NCBI GenBank assembly: GCA_036186865.1
Contig: AP025042.1
Span: 11,192,347-11,256,346 of the forward strand
Length of the DNA: 64,000 bases
Source of the DNA: Eustoma russellianum
Lineage: Eukaryota; Streptophyta; Magnoliopsida; Gentianales; Gentianaceae
Reading direction: 5' to 3'
The notes beneath the pieces are model-generated. The model did not search any database and was not told the DNA's origin. It saw only the letters and a list, made by a program, of their open reading frames with translations. The translations under genes and the position numbers were made by a program. Below are positions 21,554-32,388 of the stretch, piece after piece (the stretch's first letter is position 1; each line of letters begins with the position of its first letter).

Positions 21554-23780
21554 ATGTGGAGGAACTGTAACTTAGAACTCCAGCTTCTGCCACCTTCTTC
21601 ACATGGCCTTCTCTCTTCAGATGATTATGCAAGTCCTGATCAATTTTCAAAGTAAGTTTCTCTCTTCATTGATCTTAACTTCGACCTTTTTATTCTTCTT
21701 TACGAGTAAACTTTTTCTTTTCAAAACCATGAAGAGCATTATTACATATCAAAGCTTTGAGATGTGGGCTAAGACACCAAGATACAAAATCTTGATAAAA
21801 CAAGTTTTAGTATTTGATTGTGCTATTTTTTGTTGGATGTAAAGGTTGGATTGGGTCAATGGAAAGCCAAAACAGGAAGAGCAGCAGCTTACAGTATTCT
21901 ATAACGGAAAGATGGCTGTTTGTGATGTTTCTGAGCTTCAGGTTTGTTGTTCTCATCAATGACTGAATGAGTTTCTGTATGTTACATATGTGGTGAGGGC
22001 CATATCAATATCATAGACAAATGCATTAAAGTTTATTTAATTAATTCCTCCTTTGAGAGAACAACCAATCATCTTCTTTGATCTGAAACCGTCAAATCAT
22101 CATCATCATCCGTACCCAGTATATCCCAGCGACAACAAAAGCTATATCGATAGGGTCGTCTGGGAAGGGTAAGTAGTAGGCAATCTCAGTAAGCTTCTAC
22201 AATTACATTGGAAGAAATCATTGCAACAATATGCACATACTAATTTACGAAAAATTATTAATTGTCAGACCCTGTAATTTTATAACCTGGATATAACCAC
22301 CTATACTTAAGCTAGACTTCGTTGGCAAATTATATTCGCATTTCCAAATTTGGAATATGCACCTTTTAGAATTCCTTCAATTATTGATTTCAATATATGT
22401 TTCGCTACGAAAGAAATTTGAATCGAATACATATTGGTTACATTAATATATTCTGCTAAATTTGCATCAAAAGCCTCAAAATCATGTTTACACATCCAAC
22501 TCGGTCAATTTTTTTTATCATGATGGATAGGCCAAATGAGTATTACAATTTTTTTTTGAATCATGCCACATTCTGTGCAGTCTTACCTCAAAATCATGTT
22601 TACTAGAAAAAGAAAGTTGTTGTAAATATTGTCCATTTTTCAAATTTTTTTATGTGAAGTTAAAATTCAACGTTATGAAAATATGTTAAAATTTTCCTAA
22701 AAACGTGATAGGAGAAAATTAGGTCAAAAATCATCAAAATAACAAAACATATTCCCTTAGTCCCAAAAAATGTCATAAGTGTGCAGTAAAAAATCATACA
22801 AGATAATATATCAAAATATATTATCACACCGTTTTTCCGAATTTGGCTGCAAATGATATGTTATTAACTTTGCCAAAACTATATGTTAAAACATTTTTAC
22901 AATTTGTTTTAAATGGTTTTTTAAACTAACTGTTTAATTAGTTATGGTAATATTTTAAAACAGAAAGAGTAAAATATATTAAAACAAACTGGGTTGATGT
23001 TCGTTGAGAAGACGAGTGCCTTGCTGTGGACTTCCTCTAGGAAAGCGGGAAAGAGTGGCTGATATCGGCTAATGGTTTCTTAATTTGACTTTCTCAGCAC
23101 TGGGGCAACCACAAAGTCAACAAAACGAATTTGCCTATGTGATGCACCAATGGGGTCTAGCCACTTAAAATAGTCAAATTTAGACCATTAATATCGAGCA
23201 GTTGTTAATTGACTATTTTATATTTTTTTTAAGCACAACATTTTTCTAAATTGATAATGGTCTCATTAGAAACCCCATCAAGGATGACATGTCTATATTT
23301 GCATTATTCATCCATGTCATCGTATGGAAGACGTACTCATAATGCACACAGAAAATTTTGATGCTATGAAAGTCAAATTTCATGTAATTTTGTAACTTGA
23401 TTTTTCTTACTATACATCCCTCTCGTTTTTCCTTTATTGAAAGGATTTCTTTCTTTTGATAGATACGAGATTCCTTGTAGAAATCATAAAAATAGTAGTT
23501 TCGTGCATGTTCCTTAGACACGTCAGTATCCCAAATCTAATAATTTAGGTCTCTGATGCAGGCCAGAGCTATAATACTGCTAGCAAGTAGACAAAGTGAA
23601 GAGGGGCCAAGGACTCCAACATTCTCAAGTCCCTCTCCTTCTTATCCTCTCATGCAATCACAACAAATGTATGGACTTTCCATGAAGAAATCTTTACAAC
23701 GGTTCCTACACAAGAGAAAAAATAGGATGCAAGCCATATCTCCCTATCGTCATACGAATTTATCTCAATCACATGGGTGA
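21554..23780 (+). CDS. JAZ8/TIFY5A-type jasmonate ZIM-domain repressor (three exons)
   Basis: Exons 21554-21651, 21845-21941 and 23562-23780 join with GT-AG introns of 193 and 1620 nt and give 137 residues in one open frame. An EAR motif LELQL is at residues 7-11, the TIFY motif (LTVFYNG) at 48-54, and a Jas motif (SLQRF-x2-KRKNR-x5-PY) at about 109-127. JAZ proteins bind MYC factors through Jas and repress jasmonate genes in the nucleus. This one lacks the LPIAR box that normally precedes SLxRF and is needed for jasmonate-Ile-dependent binding to COI1. It carries its own EAR motif to recruit TOPLESS. Both traits and the length match the stable JAZ7/JAZ8 subgroup. The intron inside the TIFY domain after ...SELQ agrees with known JAZ gene structure. 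Intron 2 contains a transposon tail (22095-22180). The gene appears intact. Confidence 0.9.
22095..22180 (-). mobile_element. Short RTE/Au-SINE-like 3' tail in JAZ intron 2
   Basis: catcatcatcatccgtaccc followed by cagtatatcccagcgacaac and gtcgtctgggaaggg matches 18948-19015 closely. On the minus strand it ends in ATG triplets, as RTE and Au-type elements do. The rest of the element is absent. It sits about 155 bp inside intron 2 and does not touch the splice sites. Confidence 0.65.
22190..23550. other. Remainder of JAZ intron 2
   Basis: AT-rich intron sequence without an ORF longer than about 90 codons and without a coding motif. A less AT-rich patch at 23000-23160 has no recognised origin. 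Confidence 0.5.
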
Positions 23781-24001
23781 TTTGATGTATTGGATGAAGT
23801 TTTTCTTTCATTTAATTTTTCTTTTAGGGTCATGGATGGAGAGATAGGTGCATTTGCCGGGTTTTTATCCGGGTTTTGAATTATTCTTCATATTCTGTAA
23901 CGGCTTACTCTCCTTGCAGCTTTATTTCTTTTTTTTTTGTTAAAAAGAAATGGAGAGAATTTTTCTATATATGTTGATGCAACAAGAAATATATGGTAGA
24001 G

Positions 24002-24417
24002 TGTCATGAGTTTTGGTCATTCAAACATGTTTTAAATGAGTGAAGTGATAAAAGAGATATGCAAGAGAATAGATGTTTGATGAGAAAACAAGACCGAAAG
24101 TCGAATGCCGACCGTTCAGTGCCGCAATGTGCAAAGGGACAGAAGTTCTATCGACAAGACAAATTTGTGAGACCAATCTCTAGTGACAGTTTAATGTATA
24201 CCTTACATTAAACCCAAGCACTGACCGATTGGTGTAAATGTGACTTTGATAAACAGAACACTCTCCCAAAGCATTGAACGGTGACACCATCCCTTAATTG
24301 AGAGTTCACTGTGGAGGTCAACCGATCGATCTCAAAGTTTGGTTTAAGAAATATGACAGTTAGACTTTAAATTTCAAATAAAATTCAATTGGGTTTCTTT
24401 CCAAACCTGTACAATGT
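24002..24417 (+). repeat. Copia 5' LTR, left part
   Basis: Sequence between the JAZ 3' flank and the inserted Tat-type element. It continues at 31744 after the insert. The left edge is an estimate. Confidence 0.4.
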
Positions 24418-25339
24418 TGATAAACCATAACTAAATCGTCTGTTAGTCAACAACAATCAACGGTTTAACTCTAGCAGCTCAGCACTCAAAGTACTACAAT
24501 TCAGCAGTACAGCGTCCAAGCATGGCTGTTCAGCCTCGGCTGCACTTCAGCGGGGCATCATGACGCCTTTATAATATCGAAGAATATGTCAAGATTTGCA
24601 TTTCGGCATCAACTTCAGTTTATGTCCCAGTGCGGCACTTCAGACCACTTCAGCTGGGTAAGGCCAAGTCATGCACTTCGGCAAGGCTTGATCATGCACT
24701 TCAGCAAGGCTTGACCTTGCACTTCGACAGAGTTCAGTTGTGCACTCCAGCCAAGGAACCAAGTACGATATTACCTTGTGGGACCACCCAACAGAAGTGC
24801 AATTCAAATATAGTGACTACAGCTGGTTATTCTTTTTGAACACGCCAAGGTCATAACAGCTGGCCTACTAGTTACATCAATCAGGCCGGCCTATTAATCA
24901 CATCAGTCAGACTACTAATCACATCAGCAGACCTACGGTGCCTTAGGCTTTCTGCCCCAAGCAAACGTCCTATCAGGGGCTAAAGGCGGGGAAAAGGTCT
25001 ATAAAAGCAAGCCAACCAAGACAAAGAAGAGGATCCAGAATTCAAACATTCATACCCTAAAGCAAATTCATACACTTTGCTCCTCGGCTCATACTGTGAG
25101 AAACTCTTAACTCACTATTTAAATTATAATCTTAGCGAGATATGGCCCAAACTGACTTGAGCGTCGGAGGGTTTTTCCCGGGGCCAACCCCCGGGACCTC
25201 TGACATGTGCTTTCTTGTGCAGGGTATTTTAGAGGCTATTCCAGCTACAAACTTTCAATCCCAGTTAACAACTCTTCAAGTTAACTGACGGAGCTAATTT
25301 GAGGTCGTCTAGACCCTTGGTGAAGATCCGGCTTCATCA
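24418..25339 (+). repeat. 5' LTR of the Tat-type element
   Basis: 922 bp with TG...CA ends. TATA-like ggtctataaaagcaagcc lies near 25003. The partner LTR at 30827 is very similar, with scattered substitutions and a 6-bp deletion near the end. Confidence 0.9.
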
Positions 25340-25340
25340 T

Positions 25341-25358
25341 TTGGCGCTAGAAGGAGGG
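25341..25358 (+). promoter_or_regulatory. Primer-binding site of the Tat-type element
   Basis: ttggcgctagaaggaggg starts two bases after the LTR end. TTGGCGC starts are common for plant gypsy primer sites; the tRNA was not determined. Confidence 0.6.
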
Positions 25359-25455
25359 CCCCTTAGTCCTTTAACCCAGAAAACAGCTGCTCAAATCCTT
25401 TCTAACGGCTACTCAGAGTTTTTTCTAATCACCTTAGGAAGCTATTGAGAGAAAG

Positions 25456-26323
25456 ATGAGTAAAAAAGATGATCTAGGGTCCAAGAAACCTATGACATCC
25501 AGGAGGAGCCAAAGGTCTTCTCAGCGACAAACTGATCAATGCTCTACGGAGCCGGGAGAATCCTCAACTCCCACCATTGCCTTCACATATGAAGAGCACA
25601 TGCGAGCCATTCACTATGTGGCTCAAAACCCAGAGGTCTTCCAAACTGTAGTGAGGGAGATGAAGGAGAAGGCCTCTGCAGCAAAGTCCAGTGGGTCTCA
25701 TTCCAGTAACTCTCACCCCCTGGAACTCATGGAGTATTCTCCCACTCGGCCTGGCTATTATCCCAGGCATCAGGCTGAATTTATGGCCGGGACGAGGCGT
25801 TCAGAGCAAAAGTCTAGCCACCAGAACTTAAAATTTACTCAGAAAGCCTCCTTGCCATTTAAACATGGAAGAAAAGTTGACAATAAAGGCAAAGCACCGT
25901 TGCAGGAAAGGTGCTCTGTCAAGATTCGGTTAGGAGGCCGAGGAAAGGAAATGAACTCTCTGCTGGCTTCAAAAGCTCATATCCTTTCCTATATGAGGAA
26001 AAAATTTCTGGCAAAAGAACCCCAGCCCTTGGCTGAACCAATCCTCAAAAGAAACCATCGACTGTACTGCCTTTATCATCATGATATTGGGCATGATACA
26101 GAAGATTGTAGGCAGCTCGGGTAAGAGATTGAGCGTCTTATCGAGTTGGATCACCTGCAACATTTTTATAATCCGAGGTCTAGGCTTCACAACAGGCTAG
26201 ACTTTGGTAAACACCCTCTAGATGAGAGTTGTAAACCTGTGTCTCATCAAGGTTTTCTAAGTGATGAGGATTCAGATCCTGATGAAAGGGAGTTACGGGT
26301 TCCTGAGCATATAAGGCTGACAT
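25456..26323 (+). pseudogene. Tat-type gag
   Basis: The ORF starts MSKKDDLGSKKP 115 bp after the primer site, passes a Ser-rich linker, and reaches YCLYHHDIGHDTEDCRQL (residues about 204-221). This is the typical gag knuckle of Tat-lineage elements (family YC-x-FH-x-D-x-GH-x-TE-DC), with C-x3-H-x4-H-x4-C spacing. A TAG at 26122 stops the frame in the middle of the conserved continuation (EIERLIELDHLQHF), which goes on to 26323. At roughly 290 codons it is far shorter than a complete gag: the central capsid part before the knuckle seems to be missing. Confidence 0.75.
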
Positions 26324-26529
26324 AATGGCAACAGTCCCTGATTCAATCGAATCATGGTTTATTTCTTCTTATGCTCATCCGATATCTTCTGGCTCAGCCT
26401 TATATTACCAAGGGATCAATTTTTTATATTCAACTGGATATTCTTATTTGGCATTCAGCCAGGAAAGTTAAGTCACCATATGGTGCATAGATCAATAAAT
26501 TATGCCTATCTATAACCCACAACGAAAGT

Positions 26530-27560
26530 GGGGGCATACCTCAGCAGGTCTGGGAGGTTGAGCAAGTCTCAACAATATCTTTTACCCCAACAGGTCTGGG
26601 AGGTTGAGCAGGTCTCAACAATATCTTTTACTCCAGCAGGTCTGGGAGGTTGAGCAAGTATCAACAATATCTTTTACCCCAGCAGGTTTGGGAGGTTGAG
26701 TAGGTTTCAACAATATCTTTTACCCCAGCAGGTCTGGGAGGTTGAGCAGGTCTCAACAATATCTTTTACCCCAGCAGGTCTAGGAGGTTGAGCAGGTCTT
26801 AACAATATCTTCACCCCAGCATGTCTGAGAGGTTGAGCAGGTCTCAACAATATCTTTCACCCCAGCAGGTCTGGGAGGTTGAGCAGGTCTCAACAATATC
26901 TTTTACCCTAGCAGGTCTGGGAGGTTGAGCAGGTCTCAAAAATATCTTTCACCCCAGCAGGTCTGGGAGGTTAGGCAGGTCTCAACAATATCTTTCACCT
27001 CAGCAGGTCTGAGAGGTTGAGCATGTCTCAACAATATCTTTTACCTCAACAGGTCTGAGAGGTTGAGCAGGCCTCAACAGCGGGATAAGTTTCCTATATC
27101 TTCACCTCAGCAGGTCTGAGAGGTTGAGCATGTCTCAACAAAATGTGACAGGTTTCCCGATATTCTACCTCAGCAGGTTTGAGAGGTTGAGCAAGTCTCA
27201 ACAAAATGGGACAGGTTTCCCGATATTCTACCTCAGCAGGTCTGAGAGGTTGAGCAGGCCTCAACAGCGGGATAAGTTCCCTATATCTTCACCTCAGCAG
27301 GTCTGAGAGGTTGAGCAGGTCTCAACAAAATGGGATAGGTTTCCCGATATTCTACCTCAGCAGGTCTGAGAGGTTGAGCAGGTCTCAACAGCGGGATAAG
27401 TTCCCTATATCTTCACCTCAGCAGGTCTGAGAGGTTGAGCAGATCTCAACAGCGGGATAAGTTCTATATGTCTTCACCTTATCAGGTTTGAGAGGTGGAT
27501 CAAGTCTCAACAGCGGAATAAGTTTGCCTATATTCTAACTCAACAAAGATGAAAGGGTTG
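26530..27560 (+). repeat. Tandem-repeat array 1 (about 47-bp and about 61-bp units)
   Basis: About eleven units of 47 bp (cagcaggtctgggaggttg, then agcaggtctcaacaatatct, then tttacccc) run from 26541 to about 27060. They then change to about eight units of 60-62 bp in which the middle is lengthened by gcgggataagtt or aaaatgggacaggtttcc. The two unit types alternate in the second half. Short ORFs here are repeat artefacts. Confidence 0.9.
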
Positions 27561-27689
27561 ATGAAAAGGGGATAAAGGTTTTTCCACATCTTAAAATTCT
27601 TTAACGCACAACAGAGCTGAAGAGCCAAGTATAAAAGCTGAAGCTTAGTACTTCGGCGAAGAACCAGCGTACAAAAGATACTCTTTTGG

Positions 27690-27955
27690 CAAAGCTGAAG
27701 ACAAATACTTGCAAACTATCAAAATAGAGCAAGTAAAGTTTCTTAAGCTGAAGACAAATACTTGCAAACTATCAGCATAGAGCAAGTTGAAGGCAAGTAT
27801 TTGCATAAAGCGAATAAAACTTTGCAGTGCTGAAGACAAACACTTGCAACTACGGAAAAAAGAGCAAGTAAGGCTTTGCAGAGCCGAGGACAAATATTTG
27901 CATTCACTATTGATGCGAAGCAAATAAAACTTCACATGCTGAAGACAAAGGCAGT
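27690..27955 (+). repeat. Tandem-repeat array 2 (about 60-bp units)
   Basis: gctgaagacaaatacttgca recurs about five times with spacers such as aactatcaaaatagagcaag and aataaaactttgcag. Units are less alike than in array 1. Confidence 0.75.
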
Positions 27956-28160
27956 TAAACAAACTGAAAGAAGCCGAAGAGCAAGAGTTGGGAAAATTAG
28001 ATTTTCATTAAGTACAAAGTCTATTACAACCACAACTATTTACAGGAAAAATCCTATTCTACTTCACAATCTCCTCCTCTCTGAGATCAACACCACTTTG
28101 GAACTGAGCGATTTGGTTTTCAAGAAGGTTTTCAGCCTCAGGGTTGTACAGCTCGGCAAT

Positions 28161-30397
28161 TCAAGGATGGTTCCTGTCCAGGCTGGGGCAGACCTCCGAG
28201 CAAGCATCAATTGCCCAAGTTTGTCCAACAGCAATTGCTGAGCCTTGAATCTTCAAAAAATTTCCAGTAAAAAGCTCAGATTGTCTGAACTCAGCAACGG
28301 CATTATTCTTCATCTCCTCAGCTTGAAGTTCGAATTGTTGGAGAAGATCAGCTTTATTTTTCCTCTCTGCCTCCAGTTGCTGGTTCAGCTCAGCCTTGCT
28401 GTCGGACAACACTTGATCAATAATACTGAGTTCCTTTTGGTAGAACTCCAGTTCAGCCTGAGCTTTGGAAGAAACTAACTCAGCGCTGGATAACGTTTCC
28501 TTCAGCTCAATCACTTGGGATTTGGCATCAGCCAGCTTATCGTCAGAATCCTGTTTCTTATCTTGAAGTCTGGAGTTCTCCTTCATAAGTGAGGCCAGCT
28601 TGGAATCTGAATCCTGCTTTGCCTTCTGAAGCCTGGAATTGTCTTCAGTGAGTGTGGCAACTTGAGACTTCAGATTGCTCACCTCAGCCTCCAGCTCGGA
28701 CAACTTTGTGCTATTAGGTTTTTCCACCTCAACTAACTCATCATAGGCCTTTTTGAGGCGGGCATTGGTTTCAGAGAGCTTGAAGAATCTGGAGTGGAGC
28801 TCATCAGCTCGTCTAAGAATGTTAAATTCTTGGACCCGATACTGCAAAAGACAAATTAGTTAAGAAAAGCATGAAGGATCAAGTTAAAAGATGAAAAGTA
28901 GAGGGAAGTCATACCAGGGCCATATTCCTCGCAAATGAGTTGAAGGCAGTACTCTAGTCCAGACTGTCATACATCTGCCAATCCTTAGGAAGTATTGACA
29001 TTTCTGTCAATTTCCTAGCTACTTCAGGATCTTCGGCAGAATTGTTGAAGCTGAACTCTATCGCCCTTTTGCCCCGCTGCGGTTGGGAAGAGAGTTTCCC
29101 CTCCGTTATATTCTTCGCAGAGGATTCTCCTTCAAGTGCGTTAACCTCAGAAGGTTCCCTTTCAAGATTATTTCCTCTGGGGGCTCTCCCTCCAATGCTT
29201 TCACCTCAGAAGGTCCTTCCCCGGCCCCATCGGCAGCCTAACCTGGAGGAGGTACATTCTCCTCTTCAGCAGATGAAGGAATTGAAATGGGAGTATCAAT
29301 TCCCCCACTCCCGTCCCCAGGTTGAGCTAAGGTTGAAACAGGAACCTGGGCTTCGGCTTCGGGAGGATTATCAGAAGTTTCAACTGAAAAGGAAAAATAA
29401 TCAAATGATTACATAGGAATCAAACATGTCCAAGACCAGTGTAGGGCAAGCTTCTACCTGGACATGTCTGCACTTCAGATGAAGAGCTAGCAGAGGCTTG
29501 TTCTGAAGTGGAAGGTTGGCAATCTGACCATGTTCTCTTCCTAAGGACCAAGTTCTTCAACCTCTCAAGAGTCCCACGTACCATGATTTCTGCAAAATAC
29601 AAGGAACAAAACGATCAAAACACAGGTGCAATATCAAAATCAGTCAAAGATTTTAAAAAATGTGGCCATATACCCCGAACTATCCACAAAGCAAGAGGAA
29701 TAAGAGGACGAAAATTATATTCCAGCCACAAATGTTCCAGGTCAGCAACCTCTACAATCTGCCTATTAACTCTCTTCTAATCTACGACCCGGGGTGAAAG
29801 TAACAATTGAGAGGCTTCATTGCGAAATTGTTCACTTGGCCTCCTGTTATTTACACTACCAGTGTTCCAAGGGATTCCTTCAGGCAATCCAACACTCTTA
29901 ACCAAAAAGAAATTCCCCCTCCAATCTTTGGAAGAGGAGGGAAGGTTTATGACAAAGAACCCCCCACTACTCTGAGATCTCCTATTAAAACTATACCAAC
30001 TACCATCCTGATTACATACAAATATCTCCCTAAAAACTGCAAGTGAGAAGTTCTTCTCAGATGCTCTAAGGCAGAGCAGATAACTGAGAATCACCTTCAG
30101 CCCATTAGGCATTATTTGGGGAGACCTAAGTTTGTAACCGAACAATATTTGGAGTAAGGGGGCCGGAATGGATAAATTGAAGCCAGATCTAAAATACTCT
30201 TCATAAACTGCTTCGTACCCAGCTGGGGGGTCATTAGCAGTTTGATGAGGAAGGGGAAGAATGGGAGCAAAAGTACTCCTATCAACCTTATAATGCTGAC
30301 ATAGTTCAGAGAGGTCGTTGGTTTTCAAGGTGCACATTGAGTTGTGCACCGAAGAAGAGGGCTCCATAGATTTTGAAGTAAAAGAAGAAGAAGCCAT
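28161..30397 (-). pseudogene. Antisense four-exon gene inside the Tat-type element (gypsy-type transposon N-domain plus coiled coil)
   Basis: Minus-strand exons 30397-29674, 29589-29458, 29383-28915 and 28841-28161 are separated by introns of 84, 74 and 73 nt, all GT-AG. Exon 1 (MASSSFTSKS...) has a block GYEAVYEEYFRSGFNLSI...LKVILSYLLCLR that resembles the 'putative gypsy type transposon' domain (PF04195-like). Exon 3 is acidic and Pro/Glu-rich. Exon 4 is a heptad-rich coiled coil of about 200 residues. Splice phases agree across introns 1 and 2, and exon 4 is open from its acceptor. TAG codons at 29777, near 29236 and near 28947, plus a frameshift in exon 3, show decay. Additional antisense ORFs near the 3' LTR are known in Tat elements; the product's role is unknown. 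Confidence 0.75.
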
Positions 30398-30557
30398 GAG
30401 TAAGGTACAGAAAAGATTACAAAAGATTGAAAGAACTGGAGTAAGGTCGGAAAGAAAGCTTCGAAAACAATGAAGAAGAGCAGCGCGACAGTGCAGCGAA
30501 ATAATCAGATGAGCAGGATAAAGGAAGAAGAAAAGAATGAATTGGGGAGATTGTCTC

Positions 30558-30567
30558 TATTTATAAA
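30558..30567 (-). promoter_or_regulatory. TATA box of the antisense gene
   Basis: The minus strand reads TTTATAAATA about 160 bp before the ATG at 30397, followed by a pyrimidine-rich leader. It lies between the antisense ORF and the 3' LTR, so the gene has its own promoter inside the element. Confidence 0.65.
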
Positions 30568-30826
30568 TGAGAGAAAACGAAAGGTTGCACCTTTTCGTTT
30601 GAAATATGAAGAGGCAAAGGTTCACGCATTTCCCTCCCTCGGGGAATGAAACCGCCGAAAAAGTAATGATAAGGTGTCAGAATTAGCGATTACATTAAAG
30701 CGGGAATTACTGCGCAAATAAAAGGGTAACCGCACGATTAATGAAGGTCTGCCACTTCACAAGTCCATTAAGACAAGATTTGTCCGCCTTCGCAGTTTAG
30801 CTCAGCTACACAAAATCTGGGGCAAA

Positions 30827-31743
30827 TGATAAACCATAACTAAATCATCTGTTAGTCAACAACAATCAATGGTTTAACTCTAGCAGCTCAGCACTCAAAG
30901 TACTGCAATTCAGTAGTACAGCGCCCAAGCATGGCTGTTCAGCCTCGGCTGCACCTCAGCGGGGCATCATGACGCCTTTATAATATCGAAGAGTATGCCA
31001 AGGTTTGCACCTCGGTATCAACTTCAGTTTATGTCCCAGTGCGGCACTTCAGACCACTTCAGCTGGGTAAGGCCAAGTCATGCACTTCGGCAAGACTTGA
31101 TCATGCACTTCAGCAAGGCTTGACCTTGCACTTCGGTAGAGTTCAGTTGTGCACTCCAGCCAAGGAACCAAGTACGATATTACCTTGTGGGACCACCCAA
31201 TAGAAGTGCAATTCAAATATAGTGACTACAGCTGGTTATTCTTTTTGAACACGCCAAGGTCATAACAGCTGGCCTACTAATTACATCAATCAGGCCGGCC
31301 TATTAATCACATCAGTCAGACTACTAATCACATCAGCAGATCTACGGCACCTTAGGCTTTCTGCCCCAAGCAAACGTCCTATCAGGGGCTAAAGGCAGTG
31401 AAAAGGTCTATAAAAGCAAGCCAACCAAGACAAAGAAGAGGATCCAGAATTCAAACATTCATACCCTAAAGCAAATTCATATACTTTGCTCCTCGGCTCA
31501 TACTGTGAGAAACTCTTAACTCACCATTTAAATTATAATCTCAGCGAGATATGGCCCAAACTGACTTGAGCGTCGGAAGGTTTTTCCCGGGGCCAACCCC
31601 CGGGACCTCTAACCTGTGCTTTCTTGTGCATGATATTTTAGAGGCTATTCCAGCTACAAACATTCAATCCTAGTTAACAACAAGTTAACTGACGGAGCTA
31701 ATTTGAGGTCGTCTAGACCCTTAGTGAAGATCCGGCTTCATCA
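30827..31743 (+). repeat. 3' LTR of the Tat-type element
   Basis: 917 bp, preceded by a purine-rich ctggggcaaa as polypurine tract. It lacks six bases (ctcttc or equivalent) present in the 5' LTR near 25270. Confidence 0.9.
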
Positions 31744-32314
31744 TGTTAAATGGACATTCATAGTTAATGTTTATATTGACCTTTTATGTTTACCAACGCC
31801 TTCTCTAAGCATTGTAGGTAAAAATGTATCATCCCAAAAAGCCAAAAATAGTGTTTGGAATATATTTTAAGATTTCAAGGCATTGAACGAAGAAAAAGAA
31901 CCACAGGGTGGAAATTGCGAGACATTGAAGGCTATTAAAGAAAAAGAGAGCTATTCCTCATCTACTCTTTATTTCAGTCTACATTGAAATTACAAAATTA
32001 CAATTATTACTTCATTAATTATAATTGTAAGATAATTCAAGTCATTCACAAGAGGAATTGAACTTATCAAATATTTTGCTTGTGCTTTGACATTTGTGAG
32101 AAGTGTAAAATCATTGTAGAAATTGTTGTAGTAGCGGAAGAGAATTATAGAGATCTGAACACTATAAATTGTATGATGATATATTGCTCCTTGTGTTCTT
32201 CTTAGTCTAGCTAAACTTGATTTGTGGGTTGTTTTATCAAAAAGGAAAAAAAAAACAAAAATTTCCCTAAACACTCTATTCACCTCCACTAGAGTGTTCT
32301 TTAAGGACCTAACA
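31744..32314 (+). repeat. Copia 5' LTR, right part
   Basis: It runs from the end of the Tat-type element to the primer site and ends ttctttaaggacctaacaa. It has no ORF of interest. Its extent follows from the primer site at 32315. Confidence 0.55.
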
Positions 32315-32327
32315 ATTGATATCAGAA
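32315..32327 (+). promoter_or_regulatory. Primer-binding site of the copia element
   Basis: ttgatatcagaac is a diverged form of TGGTATCAGAGC (initiator tRNA-Met). gag starts 62 bp further on. Confidence 0.6.
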
Positions 32328-32388
32328 CTTAGTATTGACCGCTTGGCCAATTTTTGCAAGTAGAAAGGTTTAAAGATCATTGAAGAAA

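Larger units (their letters stand above)
24418..31743 (+). mobile_element. Non-autonomous Tat-type gypsy element (gag plus antisense gene, no pol), 7.3 kb
   Basis: Two LTRs of 922 and 917 bp (24418-25339 and 30827-31743), both beginning TGATAAACC and ending CTTCATCA, enclose 5.5 kb. After the 5' LTR comes ttggcgctagaaggaggg as primer site, then a gag ORF, two tandem-repeat arrays and a four-exon gene on the opposite strand. No protease, RT, RNase H or integrase is present. The 5' flank is AATGT and the 3' flank starts TGTTAAAT, consistent with a 5-bp duplication whose right copy lost AA. The host sequence is the LTR of a copia element. The gag type and the antisense gene point to the Tat lineage of Ty3/gypsy. 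Confidence 0.85.

Noticed and set aside
26530..27560. Regular repeats with ~47-bp period as a possible CRISPR array
   Set aside because: There are no unique spacers: the whole unit repeats, inside a plant LTR element. It is a tandem repeat.
24413..31748. A perfect 5-bp target duplication for the Tat-type element
   Set aside because: Flanks are AATGT and TGTTA. Only TGT is shared; a 2-bp loss is plausible but not proven.
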